Both the position numbers and the translations under genes were made by a program. From positions 1,860,001 to 1,924,000 of the forward strand of contig NC_018748.1 in the NCBI RefSeq assembly GCF_000263195.1: a DNA stretch of 64,000 bases. Reading direction: 5' to 3'. Origin of the DNA: Emticicia oligotrophica DSM 17448 (GTDB lineage Bacteria > Bacteroidota > Bacteroidia > Cytophagales > Spirosomataceae). This document shows, in pieces, positions 24,396 through 32,806 of this stretch. Within the stretch, counting starts at the first letter, position 1, and each line of letters starts with the position of its first letter. The notes beneath the pieces are model-generated. The model was not told the DNA's origin, made no database searches, and saw only the letters and a list, made by a program, of their open reading frames with translations.

Positions 24396-24701
24396 CTACA
24401 CTTTGATTTCAACATCAACACCACTTGGAAGTTCCAATTTCATCAAAGCATCAACAGTTTTCGGGCTTGCCGAATAGATGTCGATTAGACGCTTGTAAGT
24501 ACATAATTGGAATTGTTCACGAGCTTTTTTGTTCACGTGTGGTGAACGCAATACAGTGAAGATTTCTTTACGAGTTGGCAACGGAATTGGACCGCTAACA
24601 ACCGCACCTGTAGATTTTACAGCTTTCACAATTCTCTCAGCCGATTTGTCCACTAAGTTGTGGTCAAATGACTTCAATTTAATTCTAATTTTTTGTGACA
24701 T
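24396..24701 (-). CDS. rpsJ: 30S ribosomal protein S10
   Basis: This 101-residue protein starts at ATG 24701 ([18 protein letters not shown]). The longer frame to 24794 crosses the promoter. It contains the conserved S10 stretch [31 protein letters not shown]10 is a small-subunit protein that also binds NusB/NusG in antitermination. Unusually, it stands alone, with its own promoter and terminator, between pdhA and nadB, not in the usual fusA-rpsJ-rplC cluster. Confidence 0.97.
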   Translation of the reverse strand: MSQKIRIKLKSFDHNLVDKSAERIVKAVKSTGAVVSGPIPLPTRKEIFTVLRSPHVNKKAREQFQLCTYKRLIDIYSASPKTVDALMKLELPSGVDVEIKV

Positions 24702-24791
24702 TGGTTCGTTATTTTTTAGATTTTGGAAAAACCTTGCCGAAAGAACCATTCGCTTCGACAAAGCAACAAGATACTTCTCAGTATCGGGGTG

Positions 24792-24822
24792 CAAAATTAG
24801 ATATAATTTTTCTTATTTGCAA
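24792..24822 (-). promoter_or_regulatory. Promoter of rpsJ
   Basis: On the minus strand TTG (24822-24820), a 20-nt spacer and TAATTTTG (24799-24792) make a consensus promoter, giving an mRNA leader of roughly 85 bases before rpsJ. Confidence 0.8.
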
Positions 24823-24862
24823 TTTTGTTTCCTTCAATTTGACAAGTTGAAAACTTGTTTTA

Positions 24863-26458
24863 CTACAAAACCGAATTTTCAGGTTTTCCGCCTAATTTGT
24901 AAGGATAGTCAGTTGTATAATGTAGGCCTCGACTTTCTTTGCGTTTCATGGCACATTTGATTACCAATTCGGCACACTGAACCAAATTACGTAATTCGCA
25001 AAGTTTCATCGAAAGTTTGGTTTTCTTATAAAATTCTTCCGTTTCATCTTTAATGAGCTTTAATCGACGCATGGCACGCTCTAAACGAAAATCGGAACGA
25101 ACAATTCCTACATAATCAGACATCATTCTTTGTAACTCACGCAGATTATGTGTAACTAAAATTTCTTCGTTCGATTGCTCTGCCCCAAACTCATTCCAAT
25201 CAGGCACATTTTCCTGAAAACTAAGGTTTTCGAAGTCATCAAGAGCTTCTTGTGCAATTCGGTGCCCAAAAACGGCAGCTTCAAGTAATGAATTTGAAGC
25301 CAAACGATTGGCCCCATGAAGACCCGTAGAAGAACATTCACCACAAGCAAACAATCGATTAATAGTTGAACGGCCAATTTCATCAACCAAAATTCCGCCA
25401 CATAAGTAATGGGCTGCAGGAACAACCGGAATTTGGTCTTTAGTGATATCAATACCTATGCTCAAACATTTTTCGTAGATTGTTGGAAAATGTTGTAGAA
25501 TGAGTTCTTTAGGTTTAAAAGAAATATCAAGATAAACGTGGTCATCGCCTGTTTTCTTCATTTCTGCATCAATCGAACGAGCAACAATATCGCGAGGAGC
25601 GAGCGAACCACGTGGGTCGTAATTTTGCATAAACTCCTCTCCTCTTTTGTTTTTCAACACGCCACCTTCTCCACGCACTGCCTCAGTAATCAAGAAACTT
25701 GGATATTCTCCTGGGTTATAAAGTGAGGTTGGGTGAAACTGTATCATTTCCATGTCACGCACTCGCCCCTTTGCACGATAAACCATCGCAATGCCATCGC
25801 CCGTAGCGATTACAGGGTTAGTAGTAGCCGAATAAATATGCCCCGCACCTCCACTCGCCATGACTGTAAGTTTTGAGAGAATTGTCTCAACTTGTCCAGT
25901 TTGTAGGTTGAGGGCATAAACACCATAACAAGTAATATCATTGGTTTCTCGATTTACTTCAATACCTAAATGGTGTTGCGTAATAAGCTCAACGGCGTAG
26001 TAATGAGTAAGTATTTCGATGTTTGGGTTTTTACTTACTTCTTCGAGTAATGCACGCTCAATTTCTTTACCCGTAATATCTTTATAATGTAAAATTCGTT
26101 TGGCCGAGTGTCCACCTTCACGCGTGAGGTCATACTCGCCATCGTGTTTATCGAAATTGGTTCCGTAGTCAATTAACTCCTGAATACGGTCGGGGCCTTC
26201 TTTTACCACAATTTCAACGATTTTTCTATCACAAAGGCCATCGCCAGCAATGAGTGTATCGCTGATATGTTTTTCAAACGAATCAGTGTCGGGGTCGAAA
26301 ACAGCAGCAATGCCTCCTTGAGCATATTTGGTATTCGTTTCGTCGGCATTTACTTTCGTGAGTACCAAAACCTTTCCTTTTGCAGAGGCTTTAAGAGCAA
26401 AACTCAAACCTGCAATTCCCGAACCAACTACTAAAAAATCTACTTTTGTCATTTTCAA
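24863..26458 (-). CDS. nadB: L-aspartate oxidase
   Basis: This 531-residue flavoenzyme is of the succinate dehydrogenase/fumarate reductase family. It has FAD motif GSGIAGLSFALKA at the N-terminus, TKYAQGGIAAV, the active-site region EGGHSAKRILHYKDITG, QFHPTSLY, VPAAHYLCGGI and SSTGLHGANRLASNSLLEA. It oxidises L-aspartate to iminoaspartate in NAD synthesis. The quinolinate synthase gene nadA is not adjacent. A -7-like TAACTTTG lies upstream (26524-26517, minus strand). Confidence 0.96.
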   Translation of the reverse strand: MKMTKVDFLVVGSGIAGLSFALKASAKGKVLVLTKVNADETNTKYAQGGIAAVFDPDTDSFEKHISDTLIAGDGLCDRKIVEIVVKEGPDRIQELIDYGTNFDKHDGEYDLTREGGHSAKRILHYKDITGKEIERALLEEVSKNPNIEILTHYYAVELITQHHLGIEVNRETNDITCYGVYALNLQTGQVETILSKLTVMASGGAGHIYSATTNPVIATGDGIAMVYRAKGRVRDMEMIQFHPTSLYNPGEYPSFLITEAVRGEGGVLKNKRGEEFMQNYDPRGSLAPRDIVARSIDAEMKKTGDDHVYLDISFKPKELILQHFPTIYEKCLSIGIDITKDQIPVVPAAHYLCGGILVDEIGRSTINRLFACGECSSTGLHGANRLASNSLLEAAVFGHRIAQEALDDFENLSFQENVPDWNEFGAEQSNEEILVTHNLRELQRMMSDYVGIVRSDFRLERAMRRLKLIKDETEEFYKKTKLSMKLCELRNLVQCAELVIKCAMKRKESRGLHYTTDYPYKLGGKPENSVL

Positions 26459-26576
26459 TGAATGATTGTGCGAAACGGAATGCTGCCCGTTTTTAGTGAA
26501 TGAATGAATAGATATTCAAAGTTAATAGCAAAACATTCATTCTTAATTTTTAATTCTAAATTCTTAATTGATTAAG

Positions 26577-28073
26577 CTACTTCTCCCAATCAAACGAACG
26601 CTTGATTGCTTTCTTCCAGCCAGTATAGAGTTTCTTGCGTTCGGCGGCCTTCATTTTTGGCTTCCATGTTTTGTCTTTGCCCCAATTTTGCAGCAAATCA
26701 TCTAAATTTGCCCAAAAACCAACCGCCAAACCTGCGGCATAAGCAGCACCCAATGCGGTGGTTTCAATCATTTTCGGGCGAATAACTGGTACTTTGAGCA
26801 TATCCGACTGAAATTGCATCAATAATTCATTTACCACCATTCCACCATCTACTCTAAGAGAAGACACTTCTATTCCCGAATCTTTTTCCATTGCCTCCAA
26901 AACATCTTTGGTTTGATAGGCGGTTGCTTCTAAAACTGCACGAGCAATGTGTCCTTTATTTACATAACGAGTAAGACCCGCAATTACTCCACGAGCAGAA
27001 GATTTCCAATAGGGTGCGTATAGCCCCGAAAAAGCAGGAACAAAATATGCTCCTCCGTTATCTTCAACTGTTTTGGCAAGAGCTTCTACATCCGTACTCT
27101 TTTCAATAATTCCTAAATTATCTCTTAGCCATTGTACCAAAGCACCTGCGATGGCCACTGAGCCTTCGAGGGCATAGTGCACTGGCTGATTTTCGAATTG
27201 ATAAGCAACCGTAGTGAGCAAACCAGCTTTCGATGGCACAATTTCAGTACCTGTATTCATCAACATAAAACAGCCTGTTCCGTAAGTATTTTTTGCTTCA
27301 CCTGGTTGATAACAAGTCTGCCCCACGAGTGCAGCCTGTTGGTCGCCCAAAATTCCCGCCAACGGAACGCCATTCATTGCTTCCGAAATAATTTTACCAT
27401 AAACTTTGCTACTCGGCTCAATTTTTGGCAACATTTGTAATGGAATGTTCATGATTTTGGCCAATTCTGCATCCCATTGAACGGTTTCGAGATTCATTAA
27501 TTGTGTACGACTCGCATTCGTTACATCAGTAATATGTATACCACCATGAATGCCACCCGTTAGGTTCCACATTAAGAAGGTATCCATATTTCCGAAAATG
27601 GCTTCCCCTTTTTCGGCATCTTCTCTTACACCTGCTACATTATCAAGAATCCATTTGATTTTCAAGCCACTAAAATAAGTAGCCAAAGGAAGACCTGTAC
27701 GGTCTTGAAAAAACTGTGAGCCATGACTTTTAGTTAGGGCATTTACCACATCACCTACACGAGTATCTTGCCAAACGATGGCATTGTAATACGCACGCCC
27801 CGTACGTTTATTCCAAACAACGGTTGTTTCTCGTTGATTGGTAATGCCACAAGCTGCAATATCTTCAACTTTGATATTTTTATTGATTCGAGCCTTCGCT
27901 ATAACTTCAAGTGTATTTTTCCAAATTTCTTCTGGGTTATGCTCTACCCAACCTGGTTTCGGGTAAATTTGCTCGTGTTCTTTTTGTCCAACCGATACAA
28001 TATTTCCTTTTTTATCAAAAATAATACAACGAGTACTGGTAGTACCTTGGTCGATAGATGCAACGTATTTCAT
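26577..28073 (-). CDS. glpK: Glycerol kinase
   Basis: This 498-residue FGGY kinase has [10 protein letters not shown] at the N-terminus, [17 protein letters not shown] with the catalytic region, [18 protein letters not shown] and [14 protein letters not shown]. It phosphorylates glycerol to glycerol 3-phosphate. The length and motifs are full. A -7-like TATATTTG (28130-28123, minus strand) lies about 50 bases upstream. No glpF or glpD lies beside it. Confidence 0.97.
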   Translation of the reverse strand: MKYVASIDQGTTSTRCIIFDKKGNIVSVGQKEHEQIYPKPGWVEHNPEEIWKNTLEVIAKARINKNIKVEDIAACGITNQRETTVVWNKRTGRAYYNAIVWQDTRVGDVVNALTKSHGSQFFQDRTGLPLATYFSGLKIKWILDNVAGVREDAEKGEAIFGNMDTFLMWNLTGGIHGGIHITDVTNASRTQLMNLETVQWDAELAKIMNIPLQMLPKIEPSSKVYGKIISEAMNGVPLAGILGDQQAALVGQTCYQPGEAKNTYGTGCFMLMNTGTEIVPSKAGLLTTVAYQFENQPVHYALEGSVAIAGALVQWLRDNLGIIEKSTDVEALAKTVEDNGGAYFVPAFSGLYAPYWKSSARGVIAGLTRYVNKGHIARAVLEATAYQTKDVLEAMEKDSGIEVSSLRVDGGMVVNELLMQFQSDMLKVPVIRPKMIETTALGAAYAAGLAVGFWANLDDLLQNWGKDKTWKPKMKAAERKKLYTGWKKAIKRSFDWEK

Positions 28074-28148
28074 AGTTTGGTATAATTGAATAGATATATT
28101 TTTGAGAGTTGAATATGTTGGTCAAATATAGGAATAAACTTGTTATAG

Positions 28149-28175
28149 AAAAAAGACAGGTTAAAAACCTGTCCT
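28149..28175 (-). terminator. Terminator of the RNA methyltransferase gene
   Basis: The hairpin GACAGGTT-AAA-AACCTGTC (28156-28174), read on the minus strand, is followed by TTTTTT. It ends nine bases beyond the stop codon. Confidence 0.8.
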
Positions 28176-28182
28176 ACAATAT

Positions 28183-29388
28183 TTATTTGCGTTCAATCAA
28201 AGCCATATAAAAACCATCGAAACCATCTTTTGCTGGCGAAGTGCGTTTTTCGCTAATAAAATTAAAGTCGGGGTTTTGGGCTAAAAATTTCTTCACTTGT
28301 TCTTCACTTTCTGAGGGTAAGATACTACAAGTGGCATAGACCATTTTTCCGCCTTTTTTGAGCATTTTTGAGTAATTTGTAATGATTTCGGCTTGTGTTT
28401 GCTTGATTTTTTCAAGAAAATCTTTTTTTAGTTTCCATTTTGCATCGGGGTTACGACGTAAAACTCCTAAACCCGAACATGGTACATCAAGCAATAGGCG
28501 GTCGGCAGTTTCTCTTTGGCGTTTGATGGTCTTAGCTTCTATCAAACGTGTTTCTACATTTCCAATTCCATTGCGTTTAGCTCGACGTTGGAGTTCTTGA
28601 AGTTTATAGTCTTCTACATCCATCGCTATAATTCGGCCCTTGTTTTCCATCAAAGTTGCTAAATGAAGCGTTTTTCCGCCCGCACCTGCACAAGCATCTA
28701 TCACACGCATGCCTGCTTGTACATCTAAATATTCGGCAATTAACTGACTACCAGCATCCTGTACTTCAAAAAAACCTTTTTTGAAAAGTTCGGTTGAAAA
28801 AACATTGGCACGTTTGGGTAAAACCAAAGCATCTGTAACATTTGGTAAAGTTTCGGTTTCGATGCCAATTTCACTAAACGAGGCTTTTAAATCTAATTTA
28901 TTGGTTTTTAGTGTATTAGTTCTTAACACAACTGGTGCTTGGGTATTCATGGCGTGCAATTCTGCTTCCCAATTTTCTCCTAATTCCTCTTCGCCAATAG
29001 TATCTATCCAATCGGGCACTGATTCTCGTACTTTTCTGAGTTGTTGAGCCTCTTCATTTCGAGTAATCACTTCTTTGGCATTTACAGCCTTAAAATCTTG
29101 CCAATCGGGCAGTTTATCTCCTTGTAATACACGCCATGCGGCAAAAATCTGCCAAAAAAGAGCTTCTTCTTCAACTCTTACACAATTAATGTTAGCTACA
29201 AATTTGAGTAAACGCCACCACCGTACAATTTCGTAGGTGTTTTCGGCGATGAATGCCCTATCCCTGCTTCCCCATTTTTTATTTGACTTCAAAACCTGCT
29301 CAATTACCTTGTCTGCTTGGCGATTTTCGTTGAAAATCTGTTGCAGGGCAAAAACTACGGCTTCGACTAAAACTCGGTGATATTTCAT
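28183..29388 (-). CDS. RsmB/NOP-family RNA m5C methyltransferase
   Basis: This 401-residue protein has an N-terminal NusB-like helical region (about 1-130). A Rossmann methyltransferase domain follows, with the SAM motif VIDACAGAGGKTLHLA, IAMDVEDYKLQEL, the DVPCSGLG motif (catalytic-cycle cysteine in PC) and YATCSILPSESEEQV (nucleophilic cysteine in TCS). It methylates cytosine C5 in rRNA, most likely the 16S site of RsmB. It is divergent from the class D beta-lactamase gene, with only 60 bases between start codons. Confidence 0.92.
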   Translation of the reverse strand: MKYHRVLVEAVVFALQQIFNENRQADKVIEQVLKSNKKWGSRDRAFIAENTYEIVRWWRLLKFVANINCVRVEEEALFWQIFAAWRVLQGDKLPDWQDFKAVNAKEVITRNEEAQQLRKVRESVPDWIDTIGEEELGENWEAELHAMNTQAPVVLRTNTLKTNKLDLKASFSEIGIETETLPNVTDALVLPKRANVFSTELFKKGFFEVQDAGSQLIAEYLDVQAGMRVIDACAGAGGKTLHLATLMENKGRIIAMDVEDYKLQELQRRAKRNGIGNVETRLIEAKTIKRQRETADRLLLDVPCSGLGVLRRNPDAKWKLKKDFLEKIKQTQAEIITNYSKMLKKGGKMVYATCSILPSESEEQVKKFLAQNPDFNFISEKRTSPAKDGFDGFYMALIERK

Positions 29389-29448
29389 GAGTGGTGTTTG
29401 GTATCTTTGTTTATCTTTAACCCAAAATTAAACTTCTTTCTTCAAGCT

Positions 29449-30237
29449 ATGAAAAAAATCTTTTTAATCGGTCTTTTCCTTGCTTCTTTCTTCGGGGTTT
29501 CTGCCCAAAAAATAGCTAGCTTTAGTAAGCATTTTAAAGAAGCAAATGTTGAGGGTGGATTTTTTCTTTATGACTTCAACAAGAAAATTTATACCATTAC
29601 AGACAAAACTGATTTTGAAAGAACAACCTCTCCTGCTTCTACTTTTAAAATTCCAAATTCCATGATAGCCTTAGAATTAGGCGTAATAAAAGATGAAAAT
29701 GAAGTAATTAAATGGGATGGAGAAAAACGATGGCTTGAAGCATGGAATGCAGACCACAATCTAAAAGATGCTTATAAAAACTCTACTGTATGGTTTTATC
29801 AAGAATTGGCTCGTAGAATCGGCGAGAAAAATTACAAAACCTATCTAAAAGCCTGCGATTATGGTAATCAAGATATTAACGGAGGTTTAACACAATTTTG
29901 GTTAGGTTCTAGTTTGAAGATTTCACCGAAAAATCAATTAGAATTTCTAAGAAAACTACACGAAGAAAAACTCCCTTTCTCGAAGCGAACTTATGAAATT
30001 ACCAAACGAATCATGGTTCGTGAGCAAACGAATGATTATACATTAAGGGCGAAAACAGGTTTGGCTACTGTTAATCAAACTGATATTGGCTGGTTTGTGG
30101 GCTATGTAGAGAAAAAAGATAATGTGTATTTCTTCGCCCTACGTATTCAGAAACCTGAAAATAAAGAAATGCCCGAATTTGCTCCAAAACGTATCGAACT
30201 AACGAAAAACATCTTGATGCAAATGGGCATTCTCTGA
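29449..30237 (+). CDS. Class D (OXA-type) beta-lactamase
   Basis: I choose ATG 29449 (MKKIFLIGLFLASFFGVSAQ, signal peptide); an earlier start at 29377 would prefix 24 residues. The 262-residue protein has all class D motifs: S64-T-F-K67 (nucleophile and carboxylated lysine), S112-T-V114, Y138-G-N140, W151 and K202-T-G204, then WFVGYVE. It should hydrolyse beta-lactams in the periplasm; the spectrum cannot be told. It sits among core genes with a matching base composition and no mobile element nearby, so it looks intrinsic. A -7 element (TATCTTTG, 29402-29409) lies upstream. Confidence 0.95.
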   Translation: MKKIFLIGLFLASFFGVSAQKIASFSKHFKEANVEGGFFLYDFNKKIYTITDKTDFERTTSPASTFKIPNSMIALELGVIKDENEVIKWDGEKRWLEAWNADHNLKDAYKNSTVWFYQELARRIGEKNYKTYLKACDYGNQDINGGLTQFWLGSSLKISPKNQLEFLRKLHEEKLPFSKRTYEITKRIMVREQTNDYTLRAKTGLATVNQTDIGWFVGYVEKKDNVYFFALRIQKPENKEMPEFAPKRIELTKNILMQMGIL

Positions 30238-30254
30238 CATCTATTAAATGCTGT

Positions 30255-30830
30255 TTATTCTACTGTTACATATCCCCAGTTTTCACCCGAACGAATTCTG
30301 TTCAGTTGTGTATGAGTGATTCCGAATTGTTTTGCAATCATTTTTAAGCGAGTACTTTCGTTTTGAAGCATTTTTTTAATCATCTTAACTTTCGACTCGG
30401 TTAATTTATAATTTTTTGTACGCTTCGGAATTGGCTTATTTATGACTGCGGGATTCTGACGATTATGCTCAACCATTTCATCCTTTGTAACCCATTTTAA
30501 GTTTTCAAAATGATTACTCATTTTGTCAAAATCAAGATGAATGACAAATTTGTGTTCTGGACTTGGTTTACTAACGAATGTTTCGGCTACTAATTTATGA
30601 ACATATCGGTTAAACGACTTTCCTTTCGGAAGTCTGATATTCAAAGATTTATATCCTTGTATAACAGAACCTTTGATAACTTCACCTTTTTCATTGTTTT
30701 GAAAACTTCTAAGTCGTCCAAAGTTTGATACTTCATAACGTGGTGGATTTTCTACCCCTTCTACTTCAATAATAACTGGAGTCCACCTTTCAGCCCATAA
30801 AGTGGCTTTTTCACTGTTTACACCATTCAT
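30255..30830 (-). CDS. NUMOD4/HNH-type endonuclease-like protein
   Basis: This 191-residue protein has NUMOD4 (RYEVSNFGRLRSF, about residues 28-42). An HNH-like domain follows, with YVHKLVAETF and HLDFDKMSNHFENLKWVT (about 80-122), and a C-terminal helix-turn-helix (LTESKVKMIKKML ... AKQFGITHTQLNRIRSGENW). This is the architecture of free-standing homing-type nucleases common in Bacteroidota. The HNH core is slightly degenerate, so activity is uncertain. It is convergent with the beta-lactamase gene with 17 bases between stops. No intron is seen. Confidence 0.8.
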   Translation of the reverse strand: MNGVNSEKATLWAERWTPVIIEVEGVENPPRYEVSNFGRLRSFQNNEKGEVIKGSVIQGYKSLNIRLPKGKSFNRYVHKLVAETFVSKPSPEHKFVIHLDFDKMSNHFENLKWVTKDEMVEHNRQNPAVINKPIPKRTKNYKLTESKVKMIKKMLQNESTRLKMIAKQFGITHTQLNRIRSGENWGYVTVE

Positions 30831-30934
30831 AACGGCTATAAATTAATTTAGAGCTAAAGTGTTTGTTGTTAATAGATTAGATTTAGTTTTTCACCTAAGA
30901 ACTTATCTATAAAAAATCAAAAACTTTATTAATA

Positions 30935-31834
30935 CTACTTACCACCTAATTCTTCGTAAGCAGCTTGAAGGCTTCTTTGAATTCCATCGCCTTTCATTTC
31001 TGTTACTCCCGGAATGGCTGTGGTTTTCAAAAATTCTTCTTTTGTTTTACCCGATTTTATCTCTTTTTCGGTATATACGAGAAGTTCGCTCAGATAGTTT
31101 TGAAAAACTTTAATATCTTCTTTATTACCCACAATTTTTTCTGGGTCGAAGGCATGCCCAAAAACAAAAATAGTTTCGTTATCAAAAGTTGATAAAGTTT
31201 TATCTAATACCGTAATCCAATTTTTAATGGAAGCTCCAGCGGCTCTATCTACAAAAGGATAGCGTCGGTTAAAGACCAAATCTCCTGTATGGACTATATT
31301 GGCATGTTCGAAGTGAATTAAACTATCGCCATTTGTATGCCCTGCACCAAAGTAATGAGCCTTGATACTTTCTTTGCCAATTTTACCTTTCCAAGTATCG
31401 GCAAAAGTAACATCTGGATAAAGTTGTTTGTCTTCGGATTTTTGATTTTTAGCCGTTATTTGCTGGTTTTTCAATGAATTTTCATGAGCAACCACGTGTT
31501 CAACAATTCCTTTGAAGGAAATATTACCCCCCGAATGATCACCATGATGATGAGTATTAATTAAAAGCTGAATAGGTTTTTCTGAAAGTTTTTTTATCTC
31601 GTCAATTAAGTGTTTTGATTGCTCAGGAAATTGAGAATCAACCACTGCAAAACCTTTTTTAGTATTTAAAAAGGCAATCGTACCACCGCGTTCGGTAAAT
31701 ACACTCACCCCTCCACGGAGCTCACGAATCTTGTAAGGGTTTTCTGCTATTATGTTCGCTAACGAACTTTTGCTCATCAAAGCAAATGAAGCCAACGACA
31801 TACCTGATGTCTGAAGGAAGTTTCTACGATTCAT
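30935..31834 (-). CDS. Metallo-beta-lactamase-fold hydrolase with Tat-like signal
   Basis: This 299-residue protein begins with a twin-arginine signal (NRRNFLQTSGMSLASFALM). The MBL fold has the metal motif NTHHHGDHSGG (HxHxDH), VVAHE, FGAGHTNGDSLIHF (metal-binding His and Asp), and FGHAF near the C-terminus. Members of this quinoprotein relay/SoxH-like group are hydrolases of broad type; beta-lactam activity is not implied. It is followed by a second MBL gene of another subfamily on the same strand at 31896-32711, upstream in transcription. Confidence 0.88.
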   Translation of the reverse strand: MNRRNFLQTSGMSLASFALMSKSSLANIIAENPYKIRELRGGVSVFTERGGTIAFLNTKKGFAVVDSQFPEQSKHLIDEIKKLSEKPIQLLINTHHHGDHSGGNISFKGIVEHVVAHENSLKNQQITAKNQKSEDKQLYPDVTFADTWKGKIGKESIKAHYFGAGHTNGDSLIHFEHANIVHTGDLVFNRRYPFVDRAAGASIKNWITVLDKTLSTFDNETIFVFGHAFDPEKIVGNKEDIKVFQNYLSELLVYTEKEIKSGKTKEEFLKTTAIPGVTEMKGDGIQRSLQAAYEELGGK

Positions 31835-31895
31835 AGTTTTGTTATTGAGTTTAAGAAAATAAAGTTACGCAAGAATTCAAGGTAAAAGCCGCTGT

Positions 31896-32711
31896 TCAAC
31901 TTACTTGGTTCAGGGCGGCTTCAATCATATACTCTACTGAAACATCATTTGAAAGTAAAAGTTTTAACAAATTATTTTCTTTCAAACGCATAGCCTTCAT
32001 AGTCTCTTTTATTGTATAACCTTTTTGGTAAAAATGCGTGGTTTTTCCTGCAAAATCCTCAAAATATTGTAGTTTTTGGGCAAGCATTTTTTTTCCATCT
32101 TTCAGACGAGGATGGTGCCCACAAAAAAGCACATCAAAATCATAACTAAGGATTTTTCGGAAGGCTTCTACTTGCGGCCAAAATAGCTCCCCCTTTCGAA
32201 AAACACGAATTTTTACGCCTACATACAAATCTCCCGAAAAAAGCCAGCCATTTTCTTTATCAAGAAAAACGGTGTGGTCTTCTGCGTGCCCTGGGGTAAA
32301 GATTGGGTACAACTTATGATTAGGTGTTTCGATAAATTCGCTAAAATCTGATACTTGCCCTCTAAATGGTTTTATTCTTCCGAAAAGAAATTTCTCATAG
32401 GGTAGAATATCAAAACCTTGACGGAGTTTTTCTTGGGTGAAAGAGTGTGCGAAAACATGAGCATTGTGAAGTTTGGCAAGCTTGGCAGTATTCCCCGAAT
32501 GGTCTTCGTGCCAGTGTGTAAGTAAAATTTTATCTATTTGCCTATTCTGAAAGGTTTTAAGTACTTTTTCTTGGCAATTTGTTTGTGCAGTATCAATCAA
32601 AACATTATCAATGAGGTAGCAATAGACACTTAACCAAGGCCTACCGATGGGAGAATAGCCAAAGCGAAACATTTCTACATCAGAAAACTTTTGGTATTTT
32701 AAATATTGCAT
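31896..32711 (-). CDS. MBL-fold hydrolase
   Basis: This 271-residue cytoplasmic protein (no signal peptide) has LLTHWHEDHSGN (HxHxDH), FTPGHAEDHTVFLD, and the metal-bridging aspartate in FSGDLYVGVK. The histidine in FCGHHPRLKDGKK completes the site. This is the glyoxalase II-like MBL family, usually thioester or lactone hydrolysis. It may be transcribed with the Tat-signal MBL gene that follows (61 bases apart). The substrate is unknown. Confidence 0.85.
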   Translation of the reverse strand: MQYLKYQKFSDVEMFRFGYSPIGRPWLSVYCYLIDNVLIDTAQTNCQEKVLKTFQNRQIDKILLTHWHEDHSGNTAKLAKLHNAHVFAHSFTQEKLRQGFDILPYEKFLFGRIKPFRGQVSDFSEFIETPNHKLYPIFTPGHAEDHTVFLDKENGWLFSGDLYVGVKIRVFRKGELFWPQVEAFRKILSYDFDVLFCGHHPRLKDGKKMLAQKLQYFEDFAGKTTHFYQKGYTIKETMKAMRLKENNLLKLLLSNDVSVEYMIEAALNQVS

Positions 32712-32726
32712 GGGTTTGTTGATTTT

Positions 32727-32791
32727 GTGTGCCTTCGACTCCGCTCAGGCACCTTGCATTACTTTGTGTTTTCGGCTTCGCTTAGGCATCG
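32727..32791. repeat. Two copies of a CTTCG-type dispersed repeat
   Basis: CCTTCGACTCCGCTCAGG (about 32733-32750) and TTCGGCTTCGCTTAGG (about 32770-32785) are variants of one short motif, also related to the tandem units at 50453-50568. They lie in the gap between recG and the MBL gene. Confidence 0.55.
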
Positions 32792-32806
32792 AATGAAATA
32801 ATTTCT

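Noticed and set aside
24529-24960. Plus-strand frame over rpsJ and the nadB end
   Set aside because: It is antisense to two conserved genes and covers the rpsJ promoter.
30935-32711. The two MBL-fold genes as carbapenemases
   Set aside because: Both have the HxHxDH site, but their other motifs are of glyoxalase II/relay types; the beta-lactamase call belongs only to the class D gene.
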